This document shows, one piece after another, positions 16,009-22,594 of a stretch of DNA of 24,521 nucleotides. This DNA comes from F23-B02 sp045642545 (GTDB taxonomy: Bacteria; Bacillota; Clostridia; Oscillospirales; Oscillospiraceae), in contig JAZUJB010000028.1 in the NCBI GenBank assembly GCA_045642545.1, positions 1-24,521 on the forward strand, written 5' to 3'. Every line of letters starts with the position of its first letter. Positions within the stretch are counted from its first letter, which is position 1. The notes under the pieces are model-generated. The model ran no database searches and was not told where the DNA came from. It saw nothing but the letters and a program-made list of their open reading frames with translations. Position numbers and translations under genes: made by a program.

Positions 16009-16060
16009 GATTACTTCATTTCCTTGATTGCTTCCTGTATTGGTTGGAAGAAAAGGAGTA
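16009..16060 (-). repeat. ppdK-tail-like repeat, copy C
   Basis: 52 bp aligned without gaps to copy B (18011-18062) with 10 differences, in the same orientation. Its core resembles the last 29 bp of ppdK (18929-18957). Read on the minus strand it ends LLLFFQPIQEAIKEMK then TAA, compared with the QAAIKESK end of ppdK. Confidence 0.75.
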
Positions 16061-16131
16061 ATCCGTACTTAATTCAGTCACGCTGTTGCCTGCAGCATCA
16101 TTTCAAAATGATTACGGCAGAGAAAAATGAA

Positions 16132-16145
16132 GCGGTTTTGACCGC
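16132..16145 (-). terminator. Short hairpin directly after the 7-TM gene
   Basis: 5-bp stem GCGGT/ACCGC with 4-nt loop, immediately after the stop codon, followed on the minus strand by TTCATTTTTC. A weak terminator candidate. Confidence 0.45.
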
Positions 16146-16868
16146 CTATCCAATCATGCCGAATACGAATATGGCAATGCCGAGGTAGCAGATAATAGAT
16201 GAGAACATTCTCCCCTTCCTGTCAACAGAAGCCGCTATTCCGAGATACAGTCCCAGTAAAAACAAAGCTCCGCCAAATCCTATGCCGGAAATGACATACC
16301 ATTTAGAAATGTCCATAATGCCCGCTACAAGGGGATATGTCGCGTGAGAGCAATAATGTCCCATCCAGTTACACAGGAAAGAAGCAATGACACATAATAC
16401 ACCGAAATCAAAGCTGTGGTGCAGCATTCCGAAAAGCACGGCAATTAATACAGGCAGTACGATAGGCAGTACCTGAATGCTTTCCAGTTTCAGAAAATTC
16501 ACCAGAGTGCCATCCACATAAATACCGAAATGCCACAAATCTTCTCCAAGAGACTGCCAAAGCAAGGTACCAGCAAAAATGCCGATAAGAAATGCCGGCA
16601 GATCCTTATCTTTTTGCGCAAAAATGTGAGCTATGTAACCAAGCACGAAGCACCCCAGCATTGCGCACACAGCAAAAACCAATCTGCCTGTTGTCGGGGA
16701 TGTCATTTCTCCAAGGTATTCACTCTGCGGCAGAACGAATGCGCCCAATCCAATCGACAATCTATGCGGCAGTATTGCAAGCACAACCAGTATGAATTGA
16801 CATATGAACGGGAGGAAAAACTCCTTCCATAATTTTTCCGGCTTACGATACAGAGTAAAATGACTCAT
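16146..16868 (-). CDS. Unidentified 7-TM membrane protein
   Basis: 240-residue polytopic membrane protein that I do not recognise. Seven hydrophobic segments are visible (about 20-38, 63-83, 92-108, 132-150, 154-172, 190-213, 222-239). Short loops carry histidines (HH at 150-151, H171, H175) and one charged loop lies near 85-90 (QKDKD). ATG at 16868 was chosen because AAGGAG lies 8 nt upstream; it overlaps the hydrolase stop as ATGA, so the two proteins are probably made together. Sampled DNA here is near 42% GC against about 53% in ppdK, which fits foreign origin. No function is assigned. Confidence 0.75.
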   Translation of the reverse strand: MSHFTLYRKPEKLWKEFFLPFICQFILVVLAILPHRLSIGLGAFVLPQSEYLGEMTSPTTGRLVFAVCAMLGCFVLGYIAHIFAQKDKDLPAFLIGIFAGTLLWQSLGEDLWHFGIYVDGTLVNFLKLESIQVLPIVLPVLIAVLFGMLHHSFDFGVLCVIASFLCNWMGHYCSHATYPLVAGIMDISKWYVISGIGFGGALFLLGLYLGIAASVDRKGRMFSSIICYLGIAIFVFGMIG

Positions 16869-17647
16869 TTGTTGTTCTCCTTTTCTATCATATAGGATTC
16901 TATCTGCTCGGCACAATACTGAGCAGTAACGGAAATCTGCTGTTCTTTAGGAATTTCAGCCTCATTATCTCCCATCTGATCACCGTAATAGGCAAAGCCT
17001 GCATGATTACCGCCCTCAATTACGAATTCGCTCAATGATTCCGGAAGTTCAGCGCGATATTTTTCGTATAGCCCGCCTGTCAGAACGCCATCACGATCCC
17101 CATACACTGAAATAACATTGACATCAGCCTCGGAAATATCGTCCGTAACAAAGCCTGCAAACATCACCAATCCGTCCAACGCATCTGTATGGCGCGAAAG
17201 ATATTTTCCCGCAATTGCCGCGCCGAGTGAATGGCCTCCTACATACCACGAATCAATTTCCGGGAACTGTTCCGCTACACCATCGGCGGCATTTACATCA
17301 AAAAACGCAAGGCAAAATGGCACATCAACTACTACTGCCAGTATGCCCTGCTCTGCCAGAGAATGCATCAACGGCGCATATGCCTCATTTTGCACTCTGG
17401 CACCCGGATAAAAAATAAGTCCGGCAATCGCAGTCTTATCCGGAACAAACGCCGTTCCGGTTCCTTCCAGCTCACGCACCGTAACTCCGTCTTCGGTTTG
17501 CATTGCACTGACAGCAATATCCTCCGTCTGTAATGGTACCATACAGATTGCCATTACAGCAAGGCAAAGTACAACAATTGCCCCCAATGCGATCAGCGTG
17601 ATTTTTAACGGTTTGCGAAGTGGTTTCTTTTGTTTCTGTCGTTCCAA
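16865..17647 (-). CDS. Membrane-anchored alpha/beta hydrolase
   Basis: 260 residues. A basic N-terminus and one membrane helix (about 16-38) act as signal anchor; the hydrolase domain (about 60-255) is then probably outside the cell. The nucleophile elbow is GGHSLGAA with Ser140. The likely acid is Asp184 or Asp186 (VYGDRDGV), and the base is His215 (GGNHAGF). This pattern suits the small alpha/beta hydrolase family that includes dienelactone hydrolase-like enzymes; the substrate is unknown. The start is TTG at 17647, chosen because AGAGGG lies 7 nt upstream and downstream ATGs would cut into the membrane helix. It is first of a two-gene unit with the 7-TM protein and has a strong promoter of its own. 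Confidence 0.85.
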   Translation of the reverse strand: MERQKQKKPLRKPLKITLIALGAIVVLCLAVMAICMVPLQTEDIAVSAMQTEDGVTVRELEGTGTAFVPDKTAIAGLIFYPGARVQNEAYAPLMHSLAEQGILAVVVDVPFCLAFFDVNAADGVAEQFPEIDSWYVGGHSLGAAIAGKYLSRHTDALDGLVMFAGFVTDDISEADVNVISVYGDRDGVLTGGLYEKYRAELPESLSEFVIEGGNHAGFAYYGDQMGDNEAEIPKEQQISVTAQYCAEQIESYMIEKENNK

Positions 17648-17725
17648 TTGTTTTCCCTCTACATTCTATACAGCAAAACACCAACATCATAAAAGTAAAG
17701 AATGGTGTCTTGGTTATTTTATATG

Positions 17726-17754
17726 ATTGTATAGTTAATTCCACGAATTGTCAA
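17726..17754 (-). promoter_or_regulatory. Near-consensus sigma-A promoter of the hydrolase/7-TM unit
   Basis: TTGACA (17749-17754) and TACAAT (17726-17731) have a 17-bp spacer on the minus strand. The spacer contains a small dyad AATTC-CAC-GAATT (17737-17749) that could be an operator. The expected leader is about 70 nt. Confidence 0.88.
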
Positions 17755-17896
17755 ATTTCTTCCGCTGAAAATTAACATCCCGCATAAATAAAGATGCCGG
17801 AATGAACTGCACGTCTTTTATATCATGTTACTAATTTTATTATACTATATCAGCAGAAATAACATCATCAATGATGATAGAATAAAGACCCGCAAA

Positions 17897-17928
17897 AAAC
17901 TCCCTGCATTTTTTGATGCAGGGAGTTT
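17897..17928 (-). terminator. Terminator after merR
   Basis: 13-bp stem AAACTCCCTGCAT/ATGCAGGGAGTTT with a 6-nt loop, followed on the minus strand by a run of T. It lies downstream of repeat copy B. Confidence 0.9.
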
Positions 17929-17980
17929 CATCGTATATCTAATTGCAGTCTCTCGCTCTTACAGGGCGATCAGACTATTC

Positions 17981-18010
17981 CGCAAATCCTTGCAGTGCAA
18001 GGGTTTCGCG
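17981..18010. repeat. 30-bp imperfect palindrome next to repeat copy B
   Basis: The core CCTTGCA-G-TGCAAGG (17988-18002) is a perfect 7+1+7 dyad. Pairing continues outward (AAAT with GTTT, CGC with GCG, one bulged base). It abuts copy B directly. It could be a recombinase recognition site or a structural scar; no recombinase gene is present. Confidence 0.6.
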
Positions 18011-18062
18011 GATTACTTGCTTTCCTTGATTGCTGCCTGAGTTGGACGAAAGAAAAGAAGGA
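18011..18062 (-). repeat. ppdK-tail-like repeat, copy B
   Basis: Positions 18013-18041 match the last 29 bp of ppdK (18929-18957) with a single difference, in the same orientation. The whole 52 bp aligns with copy C. The frame of merR, after its TAG stop, runs through this repeat and ends QAAIKESK then TAA, the same eight residues that end PpdK. Confidence 0.85.
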
Positions 18063-18063
18063 A

Positions 18064-18789
18064 CTATTTGCAGCATTCCGCAATCGCTTTCGCAGCAAAC
18101 ATCGCAGTTCCTTTTCCGCCGGCAGCGTCAATGTTATCCGTCATTTCTCCGCCGGCAGCATACATCTGCCCCAAGCCTGACAGAATTTGTTTTGTGCAGG
18201 TGTAGTAATTTGCCGTAATAAAATCCTGCAGCTTTTTAACAAGCTTCTGCGCCTCCGCATCTGCCGGGGATTTATCTGTCAGGTTTCCGAATTCTTTGAA
18301 TATGCTCATCATTTCGTTTGAGAGCAATGCCTGCTTTTCCTCGGAATAATCCGCAGTTTTCTTTTCAAATTCATGGTATGCGTTTGTATTTCCCCATGAC
18401 TTTTTGGCTTCAGCCTTGTAGCTTTCAATTTTCTGCTTATCAAAAATCTTAAAATCCATGCTATAGTCTCCTGATGATTCGATTTGCTTTGCGAAAGATA
18501 TCAAGCTTTCAAAATGCTCTTTTTTCATAGTCAGAAGCCTTATCTGCTCTGACAGTGCCTTTTTTCTGTCAAAACCGGGACGGTCGATGATTGCTTTAAT
18601 ATCTTTCAGGGAGAATTCAAGCTCTCTGAACAGTAAAATCTGTTGCAGGCGTTCAAGGTTTTTATTGTCATACAGTCTGTATCCCGCTTCTGTCGTCACA
18701 GCCGGGGTCAGCAGACCTATTTCGTCATAGTAGTGAAGCGTGCGCACACTCACTCCCGTTAATTTGCTTACTTCATTTACTGTCATCAT
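18064..18789 (-). CDS. MerR-family regulator with TipAS effector-binding domain
   Basis: 241 residues. The N-terminal winged-helix domain (about 1-70) has the MerR pattern TVNEVSKLTGVSVRTLHYYD (3-22) and AGYRLYD (35-41). A coiled-coil linker follows (about 75-105). The C-terminal TipAS domain (about 120-241) includes SWGNTNAYHEFEKKT and ends with the family-like NIDAAGGKGTAMFAAKAI. TipAS domains bind thiopeptides and other hydrophobic drugs and trigger transcription. ATG at 18789 was chosen because AGGAGG lies 9 nt upstream; the next codon is also ATG. Its promoter has a 19-bp spacer, indicating autoactivation. The hydrolase/7-TM unit downstream is a possible target, though its own promoter has a normal 17-bp spacer. 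DNA is near 43% GC. Confidence 0.92.
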   Translation of the reverse strand: MMTVNEVSKLTGVSVRTLHYYDEIGLLTPAVTTEAGYRLYDNKNLERLQQILLFRELEFSLKDIKAIIDRPGFDRKKALSEQIRLLTMKKEHFESLISFAKQIESSGDYSMDFKIFDKQKIESYKAEAKKSWGNTNAYHEFEKKTADYSEEKQALLSNEMMSIFKEFGNLTDKSPADAEAQKLVKKLQDFITANYYTCTKQILSGLGQMYAAGGEMTDNIDAAGGKGTAMFAAKAIAECCK

Positions 18790-18814
18790 AGCTTTAGTCC
18801 TCCTTGCATTTTTT

Positions 18815-18845
18815 ATTATAAACTATGACGCTGCGTGAGAGTCAA
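18815..18845 (-). promoter_or_regulatory. MerR-type promoter and operator
   Basis: TTGACT (18840-18845) and TATAAT (18815-18820) on the minus strand are separated by 19 bp, the over-long spacing typical of MerR-activated promoters. The spacer holds the dyad ACTATGACGC-T-GCGTGAGAGT (18822-18842), whose arms match at 8 of 10 positions. It lies about 25 bp upstream of merR. Confidence 0.85.
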
Positions 18846-18853
18846 TAGGAAAT

Positions 18854-18884
18854 AAAAAATCCCCGTATTTTTAATACGGGGATT
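18854..18884 (-). terminator. Terminator of ppdK
   Basis: 12-bp stem AATCCCCGTATT/AATACGGGGATT with a 3-nt loop and a T6 tract on the minus strand, 45 bp after the ppdK stop. It lies just before the merR -35 box. Confidence 0.92.
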
Positions 18885-18928
18885 CATTGTACAATCAGAA
18901 GCCTTGAATTTTCAAGACTTTTCAGCTC

Positions 18929-18957
18929 TTACTTGCTTTCCTTGATTGCAGCCTGAG
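18929..18957 (-). repeat. ppdK 3' end, copy A of the tail repeat
   Basis: The last 29 bp of ppdK, encoding the end QAAIKESK plus TAA. It recurs almost unchanged in copy B and in degenerate form in copy C, both downstream in the same orientation. Confidence 0.8.
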
Positions 18958-21559
18958 CTGCTGCAAGGCGTGCGATGGGAACACGGAAGGGGCTGCAGGA
19001 GACATAGTCGAGGCCGACCTTGTGGCAGAACTCAACGGAGCTGGGGTCGCCGCCGTGCTCGCCGCAGATACCGAGGTGCAGCCCGGGACGGGTCTGTCTG
19101 CCGAGCTTGCATGCCATCTCAACGAGCTTGCCTACGCCGGTCTGGTCGAGCTTTGCAAACGGATCGTTCTCGTAAATCTTCTTGTCGTAGTATGCGCCAA
19201 GGAACTTGCCTGCGTCGTCACGGCTGAAGCCGAAGGTCATCTGAGTGAGGTCGTTGGTGCCGAAGGAGAAGAACTGAGCTTCCTTTGCAACCTCGTCAGC
19301 GGTGAGTGCAGCTCTGGGAATCTCAATCATGGTACCGACAAGGTACTTCATATCGATGCCGGATGCTGCGATAATCTCATCAGCGTTCTTGACAACTACA
19401 TCCTTGACATACTTGAGTTCCTTGACCTCGCCTACCAGAGGAATCATGATTTCGGGAATCATAGTCCACTCGGGATGTCTCTTCTGAACATTGATTGCTG
19501 CGTTTATGACCGCGCGGGTCTGCATTGCAGCGATTTCGGGATAGGTTACTGCGAGGCGACAGCCACGGTGACCCATCATGGGGTTGAACTCATGCAGAGA
19601 GGAGATGAGAGCCTTGATGGCCTCAACGGGCTTGCCCTGTGCCTTTGCAAGTGCTTCAATGTCAGCCTCTTCGGTGGGTACGAACTCGTGGAGAGGAGGA
19701 TCGAGGAAGCGGATGGTTACGGGGCAGCCTTCCATTGCTTCGTAGATGCCCTCGAAGTCAGCCTGCTGCATGGGCTGCAGCTTTGCAAGTGCTGCCTCGC
19801 GCTCTTCAAGAGTATCGGCACAGATCATCTCGCGGAATGCTGCGATACGGTCTGTATCGAAGAACATATGCTCGGTACGGGTCAGGCCGATGCCCTGTGC
19901 GCCAAGCTCGCGTGCCTTGCGTGCATCTGCGGGAGTGTCGGCATTGGTGCGTACCTTCAGACGGCGGTACTTGTCTGCCCAGGACATAATGCGTCCGAAT
20001 TCACCTGCGATGGAAGCATCGACAGTGGGGAGAATGCCGTCGTAAATCTTACCGGTGGAGCCGTCGAGAGAGATGAAGTCGCCTTCGGTGTAGGTCTTGC
20101 CGCCGAGCTCGAACTTCTTGTTCTCCTCGTCCATCTTAATCTCGCCGCAGCCGGAAACACAGCACTTGCCCATGCCGCGTGCAACAACTGCTGCGTGGCT
20201 GGTCATACCGCCGCGTACGGTGAGGATGCCCTGTGCTGCCTTCATGCCCTCGATGTCCTCGGGAGAGGTCTCGAGACGGACGAGAACGACCTTTTCGCCG
20301 CGCTCATTCCATGCCTTTGCGTCCTCAGCGGTGAAGACTGCCTTGCCGCATGCTGCGCCGGGAGATGCACCGAGGCCCTTGCCCATGGGGGTAGCTGCCT
20401 TCAGTGCTGCTGCATCAAACTGGGGATGAAGCAGAGTGTCGAGGTTTCTGGGGTCTATCATTGCAACGGCTTCCTGCTCGGAAATCATGCCCTCGTCAAC
20501 GAGGTCGCATGCAATCTTAAGTGCAGCCTGTGCGGTGCGCTTGCCGTTACGGGTCTGGAGCATGAAGAGCTTGCCGCTTTCAACGGTGAACTCCATGTCC
20601 TGCATATCGCGGTAGTGGTCCTCGAGAATCTGGCAGACATTCTTGAACTGTGCAAATGCCTCGGGGAACTTGTCAGCCATCTGAGAGATGGGCATCGGGG
20701 TGCGGACGCCTGCAACGACATCTTCGCCCTGTGCGTTGGTGAGGAACTCACCCATGAGCTTCTTCTCGCCGGTTGCGGGGTCGCGGGTAAATGCAACGCC
20801 GGTGCCGCAGTCATCGCCCATGTTGCCGAATGCCATCATCTGTACATTGACAGCGGTGCCCCAGCTGTAGGGGATATCGTTATCGCGGCGGTAAACATTT
20901 GCGCGGGGGTTATCCCAGCTTCTGAAAACTGCCTTGATTGCGCCCATAAGCTGTTCCTTGGGATCGGCGGGGAATTCCTCGCCGATTTTTGCCTTATATT
21001 CAGCCTTGAACTGACCTGCAAGCTCCTTGAGGTCATCAGCGGTGAGCTCAACATCCTGAGTTACGCCGCGGGCTTCCTTCATTTCATCAATGAGCTGCTC
21101 GAAGTACTTCTTGCCGACTTCCATAACAACATCGGAATACATCTGAATGAAACGGCGGTAGCAGTCCCATGCCCAACGGGGGTTGCCGGACTTTGCTGCG
21201 ATGGTTTCGACAACAGTCTCGTTAAGACCGAGGTTGGGGATGGTGTCCATCATGCCGGGCATAGATGCACGCGCACCGGAACGAACGGAAACAAGCAGAG
21301 GATTCTCATTGTCGCCGAACTTCTTGCCGGTAATCTTTTCCAGCTTGTCAACATACTCCATAATTTCAGCCATAATGGAGTCATTAATCTGACGGCCGTC
21401 TTCATAGTACTGTGTACATGCTTCGGTGGTAATTGTGAAGCCCTGAGGTACGGGCAGACCGATATTGGTCATCTCCGCCAGGTTTGCACCCTTGCCGCCG
21501 AGAAGCTCGCGCATTTTTGCATTGCCTTCCGAGAACAGATAAACATACTTCTTGCTCAT
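18929..21559 (-). CDS. ppdK: Pyruvate, phosphate dikinase
   Basis: 876 residues, the standard length for this enzyme, which interconverts pyruvate + ATP + Pi with PEP + AMP + PPi. The N-terminal nucleotide domain has LLGGKGANLAEMTNIGLPVP (19-38) and SVRSGARASMPGMMDTIPNL (91-110). The swivelling phosphohistidine domain carries His455 in RGGMTSHAAVVARGMGKCCV (449-468). The C-terminal PEP/pyruvate barrel includes GLTRTEHMF (558-566), GTNDLTQMTFGFSRDD (767-782) and catalytic Cys832 in GICGEHGGDP. The start ATG at 21559 has AAAGGA 8 nt upstream. It is a single-gene unit, with tandem dyads upstream and a strong terminator downstream. With pckA it forms the PEP node of a fermentative anaerobe. Confidence 0.98.
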   Translation of the reverse strand: MSKKYVYLFSEGNAKMRELLGGKGANLAEMTNIGLPVPQGFTITTEACTQYYEDGRQINDSIMAEIMEYVDKLEKITGKKFGDNENPLLVSVRSGARASMPGMMDTIPNLGLNETVVETIAAKSGNPRWAWDCYRRFIQMYSDVVMEVGKKYFEQLIDEMKEARGVTQDVELTADDLKELAGQFKAEYKAKIGEEFPADPKEQLMGAIKAVFRSWDNPRANVYRRDNDIPYSWGTAVNVQMMAFGNMGDDCGTGVAFTRDPATGEKKLMGEFLTNAQGEDVVAGVRTPMPISQMADKFPEAFAQFKNVCQILEDHYRDMQDMEFTVESGKLFMLQTRNGKRTAQAALKIACDLVDEGMISEQEAVAMIDPRNLDTLLHPQFDAAALKAATPMGKGLGASPGAACGKAVFTAEDAKAWNERGEKVVLVRLETSPEDIEGMKAAQGILTVRGGMTSHAAVVARGMGKCCVSGCGEIKMDEENKKFELGGKTYTEGDFISLDGSTGKIYDGILPTVDASIAGEFGRIMSWADKYRRLKVRTNADTPADARKARELGAQGIGLTRTEHMFFDTDRIAAFREMICADTLEEREAALAKLQPMQQADFEGIYEAMEGCPVTIRFLDPPLHEFVPTEEADIEALAKAQGKPVEAIKALISSLHEFNPMMGHRGCRLAVTYPEIAAMQTRAVINAAINVQKRHPEWTMIPEIMIPLVGEVKELKYVKDVVVKNADEIIAASGIDMKYLVGTMIEIPRAALTADEVAKEAQFFSFGTNDLTQMTFGFSRDDAGKFLGAYYDKKIYENDPFAKLDQTGVGKLVEMACKLGRQTRPGLHLGICGEHGGDPSSVEFCHKVGLDYVSCSPFRVPIARLAAAQAAIKESK

Positions 21560-21619
21560 TTAGTCTTTCCTTTCTATTGCAATCACACGGGCAGCTGACC
21601 ACCCGTATGAAGTATTAAC

Positions 21620-21656
21620 TTGTACTATTTTTACAAAATTTGTACTATAGTTACAA
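21620..21656. promoter_or_regulatory. Two tandem 17-bp dyads in the ppdK promoter region
   Basis: TTGTACTATTTTTACAA (21620-21636) and TTGTACTATAGTTACAA (21640-21656) differ at two positions. Each is a dyad TTGTA-N7-TACAA when read on the minus strand, and they start exactly 20 bp apart. Weak promoter elements overlap them (TTGTAA/TAAAAA with 17 bp, or TTAGGC/TATAGT). They lie 60-100 bp upstream of the ppdK start and look like operators. Confidence 0.65.
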
Positions 21657-21724
21657 TATAATTATTGCCTAAATTACCATAAATAAGACTAACAATTTAG
21701 TATGTTTTATTCAATGCATTTTGC

Positions 21725-22594
21725 TCACAAATTTTCGTTTAAAAATGTCTGAATTGCATCTGCAATTTTTGCAAAATCACCAATTGAGAGAACTTCACCG
21801 CGAATTTTTAGGTCAATTCCACATTTTGTAAGCAATTTTCCTATGCCTTCCTTGCCGATTTCACCAAACGATGCGCTCAGCGCATTGGTCAGCGTCTTCC
21901 TTCTCATACCGAAGGCGGCGCGAACAACGCGGAAGAAGGTGTCCTTGTCCTTTACCTCAACGGGAGGCTTTTCGCGCAGGCGCAATCTTATTACGCTTGA
22001 GGTAACCTTGGGTTGCGGAATGAAGCAGCTCGGCGGCACATCAAACAGCATTTCGGGCTCGGCATACCAGTTGACAAGCACCGTAAATGCGCCGTAATCC
22101 GCCGTGCCCGGCCTTGCGCATATTCTGCGCGCAACCTCGCGCTGAATCATAACCGTAACCGTGTCAAAGCAGCCTGCCTCCAAAAACGCGGTGATAAGCG
22201 GAGTTGTCACATTGTACGGCAGATTTGCGCATACGGCGTAGCGCATACCCGGCATTTTCTCGTGCACAAGCTCATTTAAGTTCTGCTTGAGCACATCGCC
22301 GAAAACAATCTCGACATTGTCGCAGTCTGCAAGAGTTTCCTTAAGCACGGGCCGCAGAGCATTGTCAAGCTCAACCGCAAGCACCCTGCCCGCTCTCATC
22401 GAAAGCTGCTCTGTGAGACAGCCTATGCCGGGGCCGACCTCAAGGACACCCGTATTTTCATCAAGCTCTGCCGAATCGGCAATATCCTCGGGCACCCATG
22501 CGGCAGTCAGAAAGTTCTGACCCATGGATTTTGAAAATCTGAAGCCGTGTCTGCCGAGAAGCTCTTTTATATCATTAATGTTAGTAAGTCTCAT
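21725..22594 (-). CDS. ksgA: 16S rRNA dimethyladenosine transferase RsmA
   Basis: 289 residues. It dimethylates the two adjacent adenines near the 3' end of 16S rRNA late in small-subunit assembly, using S-adenosylmethionine. Motifs visible are SKSMGQNFL (21-29), the SAM loop EVGPGIGCLT (52-61), the acidic VELDNAL (74-80) and the target-base motif NLPYNVTTPLI (124-134). The C-terminal helical domain is present (FGMRRKTLTNALS). Its ATG at 22594 overlaps the stop of the trmD fusion (ATGA), so it belongs to the rimM-trmD unit. No clear terminator follows it. Confidence 0.96.
   Translation of the reverse strand: MRLTNINDIKELLGRHGFRFSKSMGQNFLTAAWVPEDIADSAELDENTGVLEVGPGIGCLTEQLSMRAGRVLAVELDNALRPVLKETLADCDNVEIVFGDVLKQNLNELVHEKMPGMRYAVCANLPYNVTTPLITAFLEAGCFDTVTVMIQREVARRICARPGTADYGAFTVLVNWYAEPEMLFDVPPSCFIPQPKVTSSVIRLRLREKPPVEVKDKDTFFRVVRAAFGMRRKTLTNALSASFGEIGKEGIGKLLTKCGIDLKIRGEVLSIGDFAKIADAIQTFLNENL

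Larger units (their letters stand above)
15807..16145. other. 339-bp intergenic stretch between pckA and the 7-TM gene
   Basis: It holds, from right to left: a short hairpin after the 7-TM gene (16132-16145), a small AT-rich dyad ATCATTT/AAATGAT (16097-16112), repeat copy C (16009-16060), a strong hairpin (15931-15966), and the pckA promoter (15845-15873). A second TATAAT (15905-15910) has only a poor -35. No open reading frame looks real. Confidence 0.7.
17648..18063. other. 416-bp intergenic stretch between the hydrolase and merR genes
   Basis: It contains the hydrolase promoter (17726-17754), an AT-rich part with no recognisable feature (about 17760-17890), the merR terminator (17897-17928), a 30-bp imperfect palindrome (17981-18010) and repeat copy B (18011-18062). 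No open frame in it looks coding. Confidence 0.7.

Noticed and set aside
17472..17744. Minus-strand 90-codon open frame overlapping the hydrolase start
   Set aside because: It contains the TTGACA/TACAAT promoter region, has Cys-rich random composition, and overlaps a better-supported gene in another frame.
17980..18060. Phage or ICE integration with a recombinase gene
   Set aside because: Repeats and a palindrome are present, but no integrase, transposase or relaxase is found anywhere in the window; kept only as a repeat-based observation.
19022..21598. Very long open frame (858 codons) on the plus strand antisense to ppdK
   Set aside because: Its translation is Cys/Leu/Ala-rich with no domain. 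It exists because the codon bias of ppdK leaves the complementary frame free of stops, and no ribosome binding site or promoter supports it.
21620..21656. Calling the ppdK dyads Rex (NADH-sensing) sites
   Set aside because: The half-sites are TTGTA with 17-bp total length; Rex-type operators in Clostridia are 18 bp or longer with TTGTTAA-like arms, so the match is not close enough.
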